Origin: Dugong dugon
Lineage: Eukaryota; Chordata; Mammalia; Sirenia; Dugongidae
Assembly: GCA_030035585.1 (NCBI GenBank)
Contig: CM057469.1
Coordinates: forward strand, 14,750,501-14,814,500
Length of the DNA stretch: 64,000 nt
Direction of reading: 5' to 3'
Translations under genes and position numbers: made by a program
In this document: piece after piece, positions 45,515 through 57,523 of the stretch
Layout: each line of letters opens with the position of its first letter
Numbering within the stretch: the first letter of the stretch is position 1
The notes under the pieces: model-generated
Database searches by the model: none
Seen by the model: only the letters and a program-made list of their open reading frames with translations
Told to the model about the DNA's origin: nothing

Positions 45515-46050
45515 CTGGGTAGAAAAGGAAAAGTACTGAAAGTAAGTATCATGATAAGGTAAAACAAATGAGTGCATCATTTTTCAGCAACCTTAAGGAC
45601 TGTATTCAAACTTCCACTAATAAAAAGACACACCGATTTTGCATCTATCACAGCATGTATCATTGCTTTCTTATTACTAAGAGAAATACTATTTCTATAT
45701 TTGTGTATTAACTTAGTCACCCTCTGGTACAGTGTGAAAACATGAATTCTATGGGCTCAGTAACAAGAGGGCAGTGGGACGGATGAGTAGAGGTAACCTT
45801 TAGAAAGATCTGTTCACCTGGTCTTCCCGCTAGCACTACTCCACACCTGGAGCTCAATCAAAGGTGTTGTTTATCCTTAATTTCACACATAGTTCCCATT
45901 ATATGAAGGAGACAGGATTACCACAGAAAAGTAATTTTTTTATGCTCTCAAGTAAGGAACTGGATATTTCTTAATTTACTGGCATTTTCTTTAAAGTGGT
46001 TATTCTTAAACATTATTTTAAAGGAACAGAAAATCTGATTAGACACTCAC
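45515..46050 (-). other. ENAH: ENAH intron between exons 13 and 14
   Basis: A 536-bp intron. No repeat or extra exon is recognised. Confidence 0.85.
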
Positions 46051-46108
46051 CATCAATGAGCTCTTCTTTTAGTTTTGTTAATTCTTTTCTCATTTCATCT
46101 AAAATATC
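46051..46108 (-). CDS. ENAH: ENAH coiled-coil exon (provisional exon 13)
   Basis: A 58-nt exon with acceptor GATATTTCAG and donor GTGAGTGTC. It encodes DILDEMRKELTKLKEELID plus G. The Ile/Leu/Met spacing with alternating acidic and basic residues is the core of the tetramerising coiled coil. The trailing G joins CA of the last exon to form Ala. Confidence 0.96.
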
Positions 46109-47603
46109 CTGAAATATCAGGAAAAAAAAATCAGAAATACCAAAAAGCAAATTGTTGCTAAGAAGATTCTGCCGATATAAAATTTTAAGAATGTACGAAA
46201 AATGATGTGTGGCTTTTGCTTCAGAGTCATAGTTCTATTTCTTAAAACACTAGCCCTGGTAAATTTTTATTATTCTTCTCTGTTGATATAAACCCTATCC
46301 TTTGCTTACTCCAGACTACCAAGATATGAAACAGAACGCTTTCTAAACTAACTACTCTCAACCACTAAAAGTTATGGTTCAGATAACTTTCTACAAAAGT
46401 TAATAGCTCTGCTTTTAATTTATCCTCTGGTTCTAGTCTGAGAGGTGATGCATAAAAAAGTTGCAAGGAGGAAGAAGAGTAAATTGGACAGTCAGCTCTT
46501 GCCAAATTTGTCATCCGGTTTGAAGTACAGGGGTAAGTTATAAAACTAAAGTTTAGAATTAAAAGAGTCCTTAGGAATCACTACAGCTTTCAACCTATGT
46601 TTCCAGAAACTGTAGGATTCTCTTGGAGGGACCTCTGGGTCTGCCCCATGAATGGAGATGCAGGGGATGGGTCCTTCTGTACCTGCACTGTCCAATATGG
46701 CAGCCACCAACCACAGGTAGCTACTGAGCACCTGAAATGTGGCTGGTCTGAAATGAGATGTGCTGGAAGTGTGAAGCACAAGCCAGACTGCAAAGATTTA
46801 GTATGAAGGAAAGAATGTAAAATATCTTATTAATAATTTTAAAATACTGATTACACACTGAAGTGATATTATTTTGGATATATTACGTTAAATGAAATAC
46901 AGTAAAATTAATTTCAACTGTTTAACTCTTTATACTTTTAAACTGTGAATACCAGAAAGTCTTTAATTACTTATGTGGCCTACATTATATTTCTATTGAA
47001 CAGTGATGCTCTGGACTCTCCATCAACAAAAACCACTCCATCTTTATATGTATTTTGCATAAACTTTACTTGTAAGTACAATTAGAAACAATGGGCATAC
47101 CCCCTCCATTAGAAATTTGTCAAGAATTGTGTAATATCAAAGCTAAAAGGGTTAAGACAGGCAATGCAATTTTAGTTGGTAAAAAATAACAGCTCTCCTT
47201 TGTGAGGATTAGTCTTGAGTAACATGATTTTCTTTAATACTGCATACTTCAGATAAAACTAAATTGTTCTGCATTGAGATTCTTTTAAAAAAAAAAAAGG
47301 TTTTGTTTTATTCCTTTAAAAAAATCAGCTTTAAATAAACTTTTTATTTAAAGGCGATTAAAGGCTTGGAGACAAAGTTATATATAGCATCAAACCCTAC
47401 TGTCAACAAAATGTGAATCAGTAATAACAATCTCTGAAACAACATAAACGAACAGGATTAAAAGTACATAACTCAATTTATAGCTTTGCACTATAAAAAT
47501 TAGGTTTATCTGAAATTATTGCTAGTATTTCTCTCTTTAATTTCTATATAACACTGTAGTATTTTTTGGTCTCTTTTTGAGCCCCATTCAAACATTTGCT
47601 AGT

Positions 47604-47845
47604 GTTTTTTAAAATGAGTAAAGCAATGGGAAAAGCATGGGCTTTGAAAACAGATCAGGGTTCTGATACTGACTCAACGATTCACTTAGCTGTGGGACTG
47701 AGTGTATAATTTAACGTCTCTGACCACAGGTGTGTAGAATTTGTGTATAACTGTACTATATGAATACTATGAGGAGTAGGGGATAATATCATGCTAAGAA
47801 CCTAGCCTAGCAACTAAGTCTGTCACATATTCAATAAATGATGAT
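47604..47845 (+). repeat. MIR-like relic in ENAH intron
   Basis: AAAGCATGGGCTTTGAAAAC, AGCTGTGGGACTGAGTG and TATTCAATAAATGATGATTA follow the MIR order in forward orientation. Confidence 0.6.
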
Positions 47846-48296
47846 TACTATATATTTTTTATTTTTACATAATTTGTATTTATTTTCTGAGGCTATCCTG
47901 AAGTTCAGGGTAAGAAGATAAAGATTAAAATTTTGATTACAGACCCATCTGTATGCCTTGGTAATAGGTTTACTAGCATGCCCTGATTTCAATTTAGAAT
48001 GTTTTTAAAAATATATCACCTCTTCTAGGAATAAAATTTTTAAGTTCATAACCTCATCACCTGTAGCCACTATTACTCTTCACACTCTTTTTTGAGGGTG
48101 TAGGTACTACAGTAGAACACACATGCATTCAAAATATGGACAGTATCTTTTTTTTTTAATTGAGCTTACTGCACATATTGTTTTGTTACCATCTGATTCA
48201 CCTAACCTGGCCAAGTGTTCACAATTCACTGTTAAGTATCTATCCAAGTCATAACTTCCTGATGGCAGAGCTCCCCACTGTGTAACTGTATGCAGT

Positions 48297-48466
48297 TGTT
48301 GCCAGTTGCCGTGGAGACGATTCTGACTCGTGGTGACCTGTACACAGAGTAGAACTGTGCTTCATAGGGCTGTCAAAACCGTGACCTTTCGGAAGCAGAT
48401 CGCCATCAGCCCTGTCTTCTGAGACACCTCTAGGTGGGTTCGAACCATCAATCTTTCAGCTAGTAT
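48297..48466 (-). mobile_element. AfroSINE in ENAH intron (sense to transcript)
   Basis: GTTGTTGCCAGTTGCCGTGG, GGTGACCTGTACACAGAGTA, CGGAAGCAGATCGCC to GGGTTCGAACCATCAATCTT. The head is truncated. Confidence 0.8.
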
Positions 48467-48951
48467 TAACTGTACATTTCTGTAGTATTATTTTAGCATA
48501 AATTCCTGGAAGTGAAATAGCTGGGTTCCGGTAAGAAAATTTATTTAAGGCTTTTGAACTGTTTCCCAAACTGCCCTTTAGAAAGCACTGTAAGTATACA
48601 AGCGTGCCCAATTTCCCAGCATCTTGTCAAAATTATTTTTTGGTTCATTTTTGCCAATTTGGTAAGTGAAAAGCAGGAGGCCCGTTGTTTTTTAACAATT
48701 GCACACCAGACACAAGAGTTAAATTCTTATACTATATCATCGAACAATGGTTCCCACACACTCCACGAATGCTGGAAATGTGATTTGCAAAAATAACACA
48801 GAACTAATGACACTGTTTAATTTGTATAAAAATATTCCAACAGTATGTTCTTTTCAAGTATAATCATGATCCAAGTCAAAAATATGCATGAGATATTTTA
48901 AAAAGAAACAAGTACAAATAAAGGAAAGCTGCAGTTGAACACAACGCATAC

Positions 48952-49030
48952 CTGCTTCAATCTGTCGTAGTCTAGCCCCTCCGTCTGGACTCCATTGGCA
49001 CTGGGCTGTGAGGAGGGTGCAGATTTTGGT
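48952..49030 (-). CDS. ENAH: ENAH exon entering the tetramerisation domain (provisional exon 12)
   Basis: A 79-nt exon with acceptor TTTGTACAG and donor GTATGCG. A completes Arg, then 26 codons follow: PKSAPSSQPSANGVQTEG and LDYDRLKQ. The Ser/Pro part is linker. GLDYDRLKQ begins the C-terminal right-handed coiled coil that makes Ena/VASP proteins tetramers. The exon ends in phase 0. Confidence 0.95.
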
Positions 49031-49642
49031 CTGTACAAATGAAATTTCCAGAACAGGTGAACAGCACTTATAATATTTAATGAGTTTATAAATAACTGCA
49101 AATTTACCAACCCAACACCAGATTTAAATACATTTCTTAAATAAAGCACATTTTGTTAAAAAGTTAATTGTCAAAGTTGTAGGACTGATTAGAACATAAA
49201 GTAGAAAGTATTTTTCACTTTTCTCAGTATTTCCGGTTGTATTTATAAAGAAACTAGAAAAAAGTGACAGGATGACGAGACTTCCTCAGGAAAGTGGAGA
49301 AGACAACATTCTCTGGGTATGAGGTAGGTGACCGTGTGTGGCTTGCTAACCAACACAAAGATGAAAAGGCCAGCTGGAATAACCGAGGCCCAAGTAACAG
49401 AATCGTGTTTTTTCCTTCTTCTGAAATTTTACATTATCTACTAAACACCTGGCAAACCAACAGAAGGGAAAACATAAAGACTTGAATATTTTACTTTAAT
49501 ATGAGTCAGTTTACAAATCCCAGTTTGAGTCTGGGAAAAAGAAGAAAATAAAACATTTTAGGAAGCACAACTCTTTCTTTTCAAGCATCAAAATAACTTT
49601 GGAAAAATGATTATTAGGATAGAAGCATATTCAGATCCCATG

Positions 49643-49740
49643 GGCAATCTATTTCCCTATGACATTTTATGGAGAGGTTATGGGAATGGCAGGCAATCTA
49701 TTTCCCTATGATGTTTTATGGAGAGGTTATGGGAATGACA
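49643..49740 (-). repeat. 49-bp tandem duplication in ENAH intron
   Basis: GGCAATCTATTTCCCTATGA...GGTTATGGGAATG occurs at 49643-49691 and 49692-49740 with very few differences (CAT versus TGT in the middle, plus a late change). Confidence 0.9.
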
Positions 49741-52050
49741 TGTTCCAGGCTAACTACTTTCATAAACTCATTTTGTAAAAAAGGGAAATGCCAGACAGAA
49801 AGAAGCAGGTGTCAATTAAGACTGGACTTTTGACAGTTAAGTCTTACAGATTCGGTATATTTTAAGCAAAAGTTTCAATACCAAATAAATTAGTCATGAC
49901 TCCCTCTCCAATTCTGGCAGTAAAATCCTCTGTGAAAAGCCTAATGCTTTTATTAGGTAATTTTTTCTATTTTCTGGTTTAGCATATAGTATAGTTCATG
50001 GCCACTCTTTAAAGTCCAGAAATCAACGCAAGTTGAAACCATTAGTCAACTCATATATCTTCAATTTGCAAAGTACCAGACAATACTAGAAATCTGAACC
50101 AAGACACTCAATAGATGTGATAACTTTTTCAGTTATACTTATAAGTTCGTAATTCTTATAAGACATACTATACTTCAAATCCATAGGAATTGTTTCTGAA
50201 GATGAAATACTGAGTTAATTTACTTTATTATCAAAACTTATTACTGCTTAAAAGGTTGTTATGAAGCAAGTCAACCAATTTTACTTATTAGTTATCTGCT
50301 TCTATATTTATATGAATAAGGGAAATAACTTTCAGAAAACTGCATCCGGTTAAGCATTGGGCTAGGCACTATGAGAGACAAAAAAACATCCATGTGACAC
50401 ATTACCTAGCCTCTTGTGAAGACATCTTTTTACTCTGCTAAGACTAAGTACTCAATCCTATAGTCACGTACGATTTAGTGAGATCCATAGTCTGGCACTC
50501 TTTGTAGAGTCAGGTCTAGAAATATTTTTGAAGACTGACACACTGTGGATTTCATATACCCATGCCATCAATTCTCTTTTCTGGAATTAAAAAATTACTA
50601 CTTAATCTGCTTTCTTTTACTTCCTACATTTAACTGGTACAACTATTAATCATTTCCTCCCATGTTATATAATGAATACCTCTGACACAACTTCAAGTGA
50701 GCAAGTATGGTCTGCTGCTTAACCTGGCACTATTTATGAAAATATCTATTCACTAAACAGTGCAAAAACATGTTGTTATCACATAATAAACAATCGTGGA
50801 AACATGCAATTTTTTAAAATTTAATTCATGCTAACATGCAATCCATCACCACCACCACCATGATAATTAGCTAAAGGGGGGAACTTTTCATACTGAAGGA
50901 AAGAAGTAATCACCACTTTTTTTAAAGTTTATCAACAACATCATCCCAGGGGCACTGTGTGTAAAGCAGCCAGATAACTGAGAAGGTTTACTATAGAGAA
51001 TCTCATTGCTAACTGCTGTTTTACCCTCGACGTACTAGAAAATTGTCTAAAGAAGTCTTTTGGTCAGAACAATTAAACCATCTCCAAAAAAGCAAGAAAA
51101 TTATCTTTCACTACTGCAATAAACATCTTATGGAAATTTAAGTCACTAACAAACGTATCAAATGTTTCATCATCAGTGGCATGAAAATAATTTTGGCAAA
51201 TAAGAATGTGGCCAAACAGTCTGATTATAAAACTCTCTAATCACTGCCTTGGGCACCCCCTTCATATACTATTTAATTCATGCTCCCAGTAGGCACAGTA
51301 TTTTTAAAAACAGATGCATATGACAACATGGGTGTAGTATTTTAGTTATTTCTAACCTATCAGTTTTCACTGTAATTGATGACAAAATATAAGGGTTTCT
51401 CAGAGGTTTTTATTACTTTATAATGAGAATGCTGCCTCTAGACACCTTCCTATAAAATAAATGTTCTGTAACAGGCAAGTCCTATTCTGCCAAATTAATT
51501 CTAAAAATAGCTTAAACATTTGATTTTTTAAATTGCCACTTTTTAATTAAAAAAGAAATACATGGTTCATATCCTAAGTTCTTAATTTTAAAAATGTTAT
51601 AATAGAGCTCATCCTAGAAAACAAATAATCTGCTGATTCAGATTCAGGGTATTAGCTGTTAGGTTGTGAAGGATACTCAATTATTATAAAGTATCTAGAA
51701 AACAGAGATTTTCCTGAAAAAATACTGTGGTTATACTATCCTGTGTTCCAGTAACAGTACAGGATCTTCTACCCCATGTTTTAAAAGCTGAGTCTCAGTC
51801 TCATAATCATAAAGAACACAGTCTTTTAAAAACATGCTATAGCCACCCTCCAGATAATCCATGCCTTAGGTTCTCACCCTAGTCTTCCTGGTGTTTACCA
51901 TTTACATTAATGACCCTAAGCAAGCCGTAAGTGATGGCAAGGAAACGGACACTATTAAATTTTTCTAATTCAAGTTAAATTCTTAGGATTTTTTTTTAAG
52001 CCTTCTAAATAAAGCTAAAACTGAAAAAAAGATTCAGTCTTCCTAAATAT

Positions 52051-52075
52051 CTACCTTGTGGTGATTACCAATCCA
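52051..52075 (-). promoter_or_regulatory. Candidate ESRP-binding cluster downstream of exon 11a
   Basis: Read on the transcript strand, about 75-100 nt after the exon 11a donor, the sequence holds TGGATTGGTAATC followed by CAAGGTAG, giving TGG and GGT elements close together. ESRP proteins bind GGT/TGG-rich sequence and promote exons that lie upstream of such sites. The motif match is weak and short, so this is a suggestion only. Confidence 0.3.
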
Positions 52076-52150
52076 TGTAGAAAAAGCTCAGCCCTATCCT
52101 GAATATGTTATTTAAAAGTCTCAAATCACAAAGTCCCAGCAGGATGATAC

Positions 52151-52213
52151 CTGTGTAATGAATCATAGGACCTGTTGTCAAAAACAATCTGATTTTTCCT
52201 TGGAGACTCCCGT
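52151..52213 (-). CDS. ENAH: ENAH alternative exon 11a
   Basis: A 63-nt exon with acceptor CCTTCATAG and donor GTATCATCC. It completes an Arg codon, then reads RESPRKNQIVFDNRSYDSLH and ends in AG, completed by A of the next exon. This is the 21-residue insert of the Mena-11a isoform, made in epithelial cells under ESRP1/2 control and lost during epithelial-mesenchymal transition (established for human and mouse). It adds Ser and Tyr residues just before the tetramerisation domain. It is symmetrical, so its inclusion does not shift the frame. It sits about 3.1 kb from each neighbouring exon. It is identified by sequence, exact length and position, and no stop or splice-site damage is seen. Confidence 0.95.
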
Positions 52214-54585
52214 CTATGAAGGGGAAAAACCATTTAAAGGGGTGTACAATAGAACTTTAAAAATAATTCTCATTATGTTACTGTTTTACAGGCTTCTTAG
52301 TCACAGCAAACAAGAGTCAGAGGAGTCCATTAACCTTAAAACAACCATTTTTTCAAAAATTAAAATTAGATACTTTGAGACTAATTCTAGTTCGGTGAGA
52401 ATGAATACTTTACTTGACAATTACAGAAAATAAAAATATAAAAAATCAGTATGCAGTGGCTACTTTTACAGGCTGTAGGCACAGTAATAAAACTTACCCA
52501 CCACAAAGGTTCAACAAGTACCAAAACACCTTCGAAGACATTTCTATTAGAGTGAGTCTGAAGCTACAGACTGAAAAGCACCAATCAATCACTGTAGCTT
52601 GAAGCATACAAAGCTAGCTCTTCTCAGGAGGCACCAACAGAACTTTTCTCCATCTTGGATACAAGATCTCTATGTAAGCTCTTAATAAAAACCAGAGGAA
52701 GAATCTGCAAACTTTCTAATATGTTACATTCGAATCATAGTTTGAAGTATTTTTAACTACAATATTCTTGCTTTTATTCTACTATCTAGCATCTTCATGT
52801 AATAAATACAGCATAATGCAAGTATCTCTTGTATATGATAGGATATTAATCCATTTTACCACTAACATAATTTTGACATGGATATTCAGGAGACAGATGG
52901 CACTTTTACTCAGTACAAGGATGAGGCACACTTAAATAAAAGCATAAAATAAATAGCCAATATATCTGCTTTCAGGAGGACCATGAGAGATAACTTAGGA
53001 AGAAAAGCAATACAGTTCTTAGTCTTTTAAGCATGTTTGTTCTATTAACGGTGTAAGACTGCTTTCAGTGACATACATATCAGTGACATATATCAGTGGC
53101 TGGATCAAATCTATCAAAAGGTATATGAGAGTCAGAAAGAAATCTGGAAAGAATTTCTATTTTGGGCAAGGAGAAAAAAACTACCTACCATAGTCAGAGC
53201 ATGATTACAATGCACTACTGGATAACAAGAATCAAGGTTAGATTAATCTGCATAAAATATAATTTCAAAATGGTGACCTTTAACACACTTACTGAACTTC
53301 ATTTAGAAGGCTGAAAAATCTTCCCAAGAATACTTTTTCCTTCACTAACGGCCCCAAACATATCAAGGAACATGTTCTATTTGGAAAACTTTTTCACGTC
53401 CTCCCTGACAGACGTTTGCCATCAGCTGAGGTTTAGCTGTAATGAAGACAGCTCACTATGAAATTCCTATTGATGGAGCAGGGATGAAGAGTAGTGGCAG
53501 ACTGGAGAAAGAATTCTTTCCCAGCACATCACAGTTCTGGTCCCTGACACTCACTTCATAAATCAGGCCTCACAATGGGCTACTCTGTGTTAGAAGGCCA
53601 CTTCAACAAGGTAGCTAGGAAACGTAAATGTGCAATTTTTCTACTCTACTGTAAAAACGTGACTACCACTTGCAATTCCTCTATTTTCTTCTAAAATCAA
53701 GTACACATTTCTCAATTTCTTAGAAACTAAAAGCTTGCATACATTTAAAAAGGCCTAGTTTTTTTGTGGTGCGTAAACAACTGTGTCATCACCAAATCTT
53801 CTTTCCTAACAGAAAGAACCACACAAAATCCAAATCCAGGTTTAGATGCAGGCTAACACAGAATGGATTTGTGACAATATGACGTTTATCTTTGAAATTT
53901 TCTTTACTAAGTTTCTATGACGAGAGTCAAGTTAAGTTTTTGTGAGGCAAAAATAAGACAAAACAGTTCAGAAAGAAAAGGCAAAATACTTTCTAGTCTC
54001 TAAATACATATTTTTTCCTGGGAAAATATGAGTCCTTTAAACTTTCTCATTACCCAAGAAAAAGTTTCATCTATGCTCAAGACTTGTGATATAAATTTAG
54101 TCATAGCACACAGCATGCCTGGCTAAGGAATGCTGAATTTGCTTGGCCATGTCCACATGCCCATGTCCACACGCCCATGCTCAGAAGCACATGTTAACCA
54201 GTCTTGTTTCTGAGCACTAGCTTTTCTAACTTCATTATGATTAGGAGTTTCAACTGAGATACAGAAATAAATCTATCTGACAAATTCAAACTTTAAGGTT
54301 TTGTTTTGTTCTCGCTTAAACATTACAGTCTTCTCTCCAGTTGCCTTTCTTCCAAAAATTATAAGTAAAAAGCAGCTATGAAGGATGCTATTGAGACTAC
54401 TGGGGAAATCTGAAAATATACTCTTTTAGGCAATATTATTGTTCAATATTAAATTTCTTAGTGATAATGGTATGATAGTTACAAAGGAGAATGTCTTTGT
54501 TCCTAGGATAAATGTTGAAGTACTTAGGATCAGGGTGAAGCGGCATGTCTGCAACTTATTTTCCAATTGTTCAGAGGAAAAAGGA

Positions 54586-54606
54586 GTGTGCGTGTATGTG
54601 TGTGTG

Positions 54607-54640
<34 letters not shown>

Positions 54641-54642
54641 AA
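54586..54642 (+). repeat. Compound microsatellite GT-TA-GA
   Basis: A GTGTGCGTGTATGTGTGTGT run passes into TATATATA and then GAGAGAGA. Confidence 0.9.
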
Positions 54643-54879
54643 GCAAATGCAGTTAAATGTTAAGAACTGATGAATAAAAGCGAAGGGTATACACTGGACT
54701 ATTCATTCACTTTTTCTGTAGTTTTTAATTTCTCAAAATAAAAAAATTTGGAGAAATAAAATCTATTTAAAAATTTCCAACAACCTGACTAATAAGGATA
54801 GGGTACTACTTATCAGATAGTCACTAGTAAAAATCTAATGGACTGAGGTGGAGGGGTGGGCAGTAAAGGAGTATTGCTT

Positions 54880-54964
54880 AAGGGGTACAGATTTCTAAGG
54901 GGTACAGATTTCTAAGGGGTACAGATTTCTAAGGGGTACAGATTTCTAAGGGGTACAGATTTCT
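54880..54964 (+). repeat. Five-copy 17-bp tandem repeat in ENAH intron
   Basis: AAGGGGTACAGATTTCT is repeated five times without a mismatch, followed by AAGGG. Perfect identity suggests recent expansion. Confidence 0.95.
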
Positions 54965-55091
54965 AAGGGTGATGCAAAAATTTGGAAACGGATAGTGGTG
55001 ATGGTTGTACAACATGGTGAATGTAATTAATGTCACTAAACTGTACATGTAAAAATGTTTTAAATATTTATATACATTTAGCCACAATAAA

Positions 55092-55092
<1 letters not shown>
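54965..55092 (+). repeat. Old L1 3'-end-like relic
   Basis: GTGGTGATGGTTGTACAACA, GAATGTAATTAATGTCACT, AAACTGTACATGTAAAAATG and GCCACAATAAAAT resemble a mammalian L1 3' end. The 17-bp array starts at its upstream edge. Confidence 0.5.

Positions 55093-55130
<38 letters not shown>
55093..55130 (+). repeat. CA microsatellite
   Basis: About 16 CA units followed by TATATA, just after AATAAAATA of the L1-like relic. Confidence 0.92.
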
Positions 55131-55281
55131 AAATGGGTTGCCCAAACAGTAGCGGAATTGTGGGTGTCTTATTTGCTCCTCTGTACAATTTCTAAATTTA
55201 TAATTTGAAATTTTTTACAATAAAAATGTATCTTCTTATTATATACAAGTGTAATATAAACCTTAGGAAAAACATCGATAC

Positions 55282-55348
55282 CTGGAGATAACAGGTGACT
55301 TGCTGCCATTCATTGTATTTGTTCTTTCCCAAGGTTTTCTTGTTGGTT
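55282..55348 (-). CDS. ENAH: ENAH linker exon (provisional exon 11)
   Basis: A 67-nt exon (2 + 63 + 2) with acceptor TTTTTAAAG and a fairly weak donor, GTATCG. It encodes the completed Glu followed by PTRKPWERTNTMNGSKSPVIS and AG. That AG is completed to Arg by an A, either from the 63-nt alternative exon or directly from exon 12. Both downstream exons begin with A after their acceptor, so skipping or inclusion keeps the same residue and frame. This is the upstream partner of the regulated splice choice. Confidence 0.95.
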
Positions 55349-55912
55349 CTTTAAAAATAAAGGATACAAGTTATTAAATACCATACAGCGTCCAGAGTTA
55401 CTATAAAGTGAATAACTAAATGCCATCATACGTAAATAAATAAAAAAATTTTAATTTAAAATCTAAACTTTAATTAAAATCTATAAGGATTCTAATTGGT
55501 TGAATTTCAGAACTTAAAATTAGAAATAATTAATAAACAAATGTGACAAGTTTCCATAGGAAAAACTCAGATTGTTAAATCTAAAACACTGTAATTCTAT
55601 AAATCAGATGGTACAAGTTTCTCTAATAATGACAGCATAATAAGGTCAAGTTCGGTAATTTTAATTAATTAGAACGAAGGAATACGAACTATATTATTTT
55701 AAAACAATAAGGATAGTTTAAAAACTATAATCTTTAATACGTTCATGTACTTCAATACTTAATCTAAATCCAAATAGTCCTCTTGCAGAAAAATTCAAAT
55801 AATTTAAAAAAAAATTCAGAATCGGAACCCTATCATACTACCTTGCTTCTCAAACCACCAATTCTTGGGACTTAACAATTCCATTAAATTTAAGTACATC
55901 TAAACTCTTATT

Positions 55913-56104
55913 AGGAGCCTGGGTGGCACAAGTGCTTTGCAATCGGCTGCTAACCCAAAAGCTGGTGATTTGAACCCACCCAGCAGCTCTGTGGAAGAAA
56001 GGCCTGGCAATCTGCTTCCATAAAGGTTACAGTCAAGAAAACTCTAACACACAGGGTCACCATGAGTCGGGGACCGACTCAACATCAGCTAACAACAATA
56101 ACAA
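55913..56104 (+). mobile_element. AfroSINE in ENAH intron (antisense to transcript)
   Basis: AGGAGCCTGGGTGGCACAAG to CATGAGTCGGGGACCGACTC, ending ATCAGCTAACAACAATAACA. The RTE-like tail is well kept. Confidence 0.88.
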
Positions 56105-57497
56105 GCTCTTTTTTACAAAAGACACTACGTAATGACCTGCTGATCGGCAGTCTATTAAGTGCTTTGAATTGTTTTTCCAATTTGGGCTGACTCACTGATG
56201 TTCTCATTGGCCTCAAGAGATGGCTGGGTGAAATCAAGAGTGGAATCTTGCTGTGCAAGAGAGCCTAAGTCCATGTAGGAGTCATGATCTCACTGTACAG
56301 TCTTAACTAGGAAACTCTGCTGAGTTCCCTAACCCTAACCCTCAGATGGCTTCTGCACATTCTCATTCAGTAGCTTGTTCTCTCTTCAAACTAACATATC
56401 CAAAACTAAAGTCAGACTCTCCCATGAAACATTGCTTTTGTTCTATTTTCTGTCACATCCAGGCAGGTGTGATCATGATTTGCTCCTCATCAATCAAGTC
56501 CTTTCTTTTTAATTATACCTTCCTATTCCTTCTTTTGTTTTCCAATAGTTAACACATTCTCTCAACAACCACCACAATGGTGGCAGCTTCCAGACTTAAC
56601 CAGGAGACATCAAACAATCAGATGAAAAGGTCCAGGATAGCCAGAACATACCCAGCGGACACCAGCCAGAGCAGGTAAAAAGAGGGAAGCCCTGAATGAA
56701 ACTAGACAGGCAGAGGAATGGTCATCAGGACATTGTCAAAAACGAGGCAGGTGGGAAGGTGAGGAAGTAATTCCAAAACAGGTAAGATGTAACAAATGCC
56801 AAGGTCCTTTCTCAATCCACCAAACCAGAGCTGTCTTTAATGGCACATCTGGTTTTGAGGAAGAGCGACTCGTGTTGGAAGCAGAAGTAGTGAGGTCATC
56901 TTCTCTTGACAGGAGCCCCATGTCAGTTTCAGAAGGAAGAGGAGAGGCTGGGTTAGCTTTCTGGGGGGTCTTTGGGCACACCCTGGATCCTTACTGGCCC
57001 TAGTACATAGCTTCCAAACAGCTTTTCCTATCTCAGCCCTCTCTAACTTCCATGCTGTGCTGCTCACAGCAGCCATTTTAATGTTCCTAAAACGGTTTTG
57101 GTTGATTAAATGCCAACCTGATGCTTGGAGGATAAAGTCTAAACTCCTGAGCTTTCTATAGTAGGTCCCATCATTCTGATATTCTAACTTGCCTTTCCAA
57201 CCCGACTTGCCAGTACTCTTCAAACTCCAATTCTCCATTCTAGTCAGGTGAGTATACTTATTATTTCCTAGTCTCTTCTTGCTTATCTGTAACCCCTATT
57301 ATTGTCCATGCTACACTTAAAATTTCTGAAGTGTCTGACACAATGATAATTAAAACAAAACAAAACAAAAAAATGAATGAAGTGAAAAAAGTTCCTAGGC
57401 TGTGTGAGCGCACCCGATTTTACACATGCGCCACACACGTACACACACAATCTTGTGTGTTACTTGGTCATATTTTGAATAGGGGAGTATATATTAG

Positions 57498-57523
57498 ATA
57501 TATATATATATATATATATATAT
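57498..57523 (+). repeat. TA microsatellite
   Basis: An uninterrupted TATATA run of about 26 bp in an ENAH intron. Confidence 0.9.

Larger units (their letters stand above)
46109..48951 (-). other. ENAH: ENAH intron between exons 12 and 13
   Basis: AT-rich unique sequence with a MIR-like relic (about 47.60-47.85 kb) and one minus-strand AfroSINE (48.30-48.47 kb). No further exon is seen. Confidence 0.85.
49031..52150 (-). other. ENAH: ENAH intron between exons 11a and 12
   Basis: The sequence is largely unique and AT-rich, with a 49-bp tandem duplication at 49.64-49.74 kb. The part next to exon 11a holds TGG/GGT motifs that could bind ESRP proteins. No SINE lies in this 3.1 kb, unlike most of the window. 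Confidence 0.85.
52214..55281 (-). other. ENAH: ENAH intron between exons 11 and 11a
   Basis: Unique AT-rich sequence down to about 54.5 kb. Beyond that lie a compound microsatellite, a five-copy 17-bp tandem repeat, an L1 3'-end-like piece and a CA repeat (54.59-55.13 kb). Confidence 0.85.

Noticed and set aside
52158..52433. 91-codon plus-strand open frame
   Set aside because: It is the opposite-strand shadow of exon 11a and its intron.
56327..56342. Telomere-like CCCTAACCCTAACCCT
   Set aside because: Fewer than three units; too short to call an interstitial telomere.
56837..57238. 133-codon minus-strand open frame as an extra ENAH exon
   Set aside because: No similarity to Mena, no fitting splice sites, and the flanking exons already join in phase.
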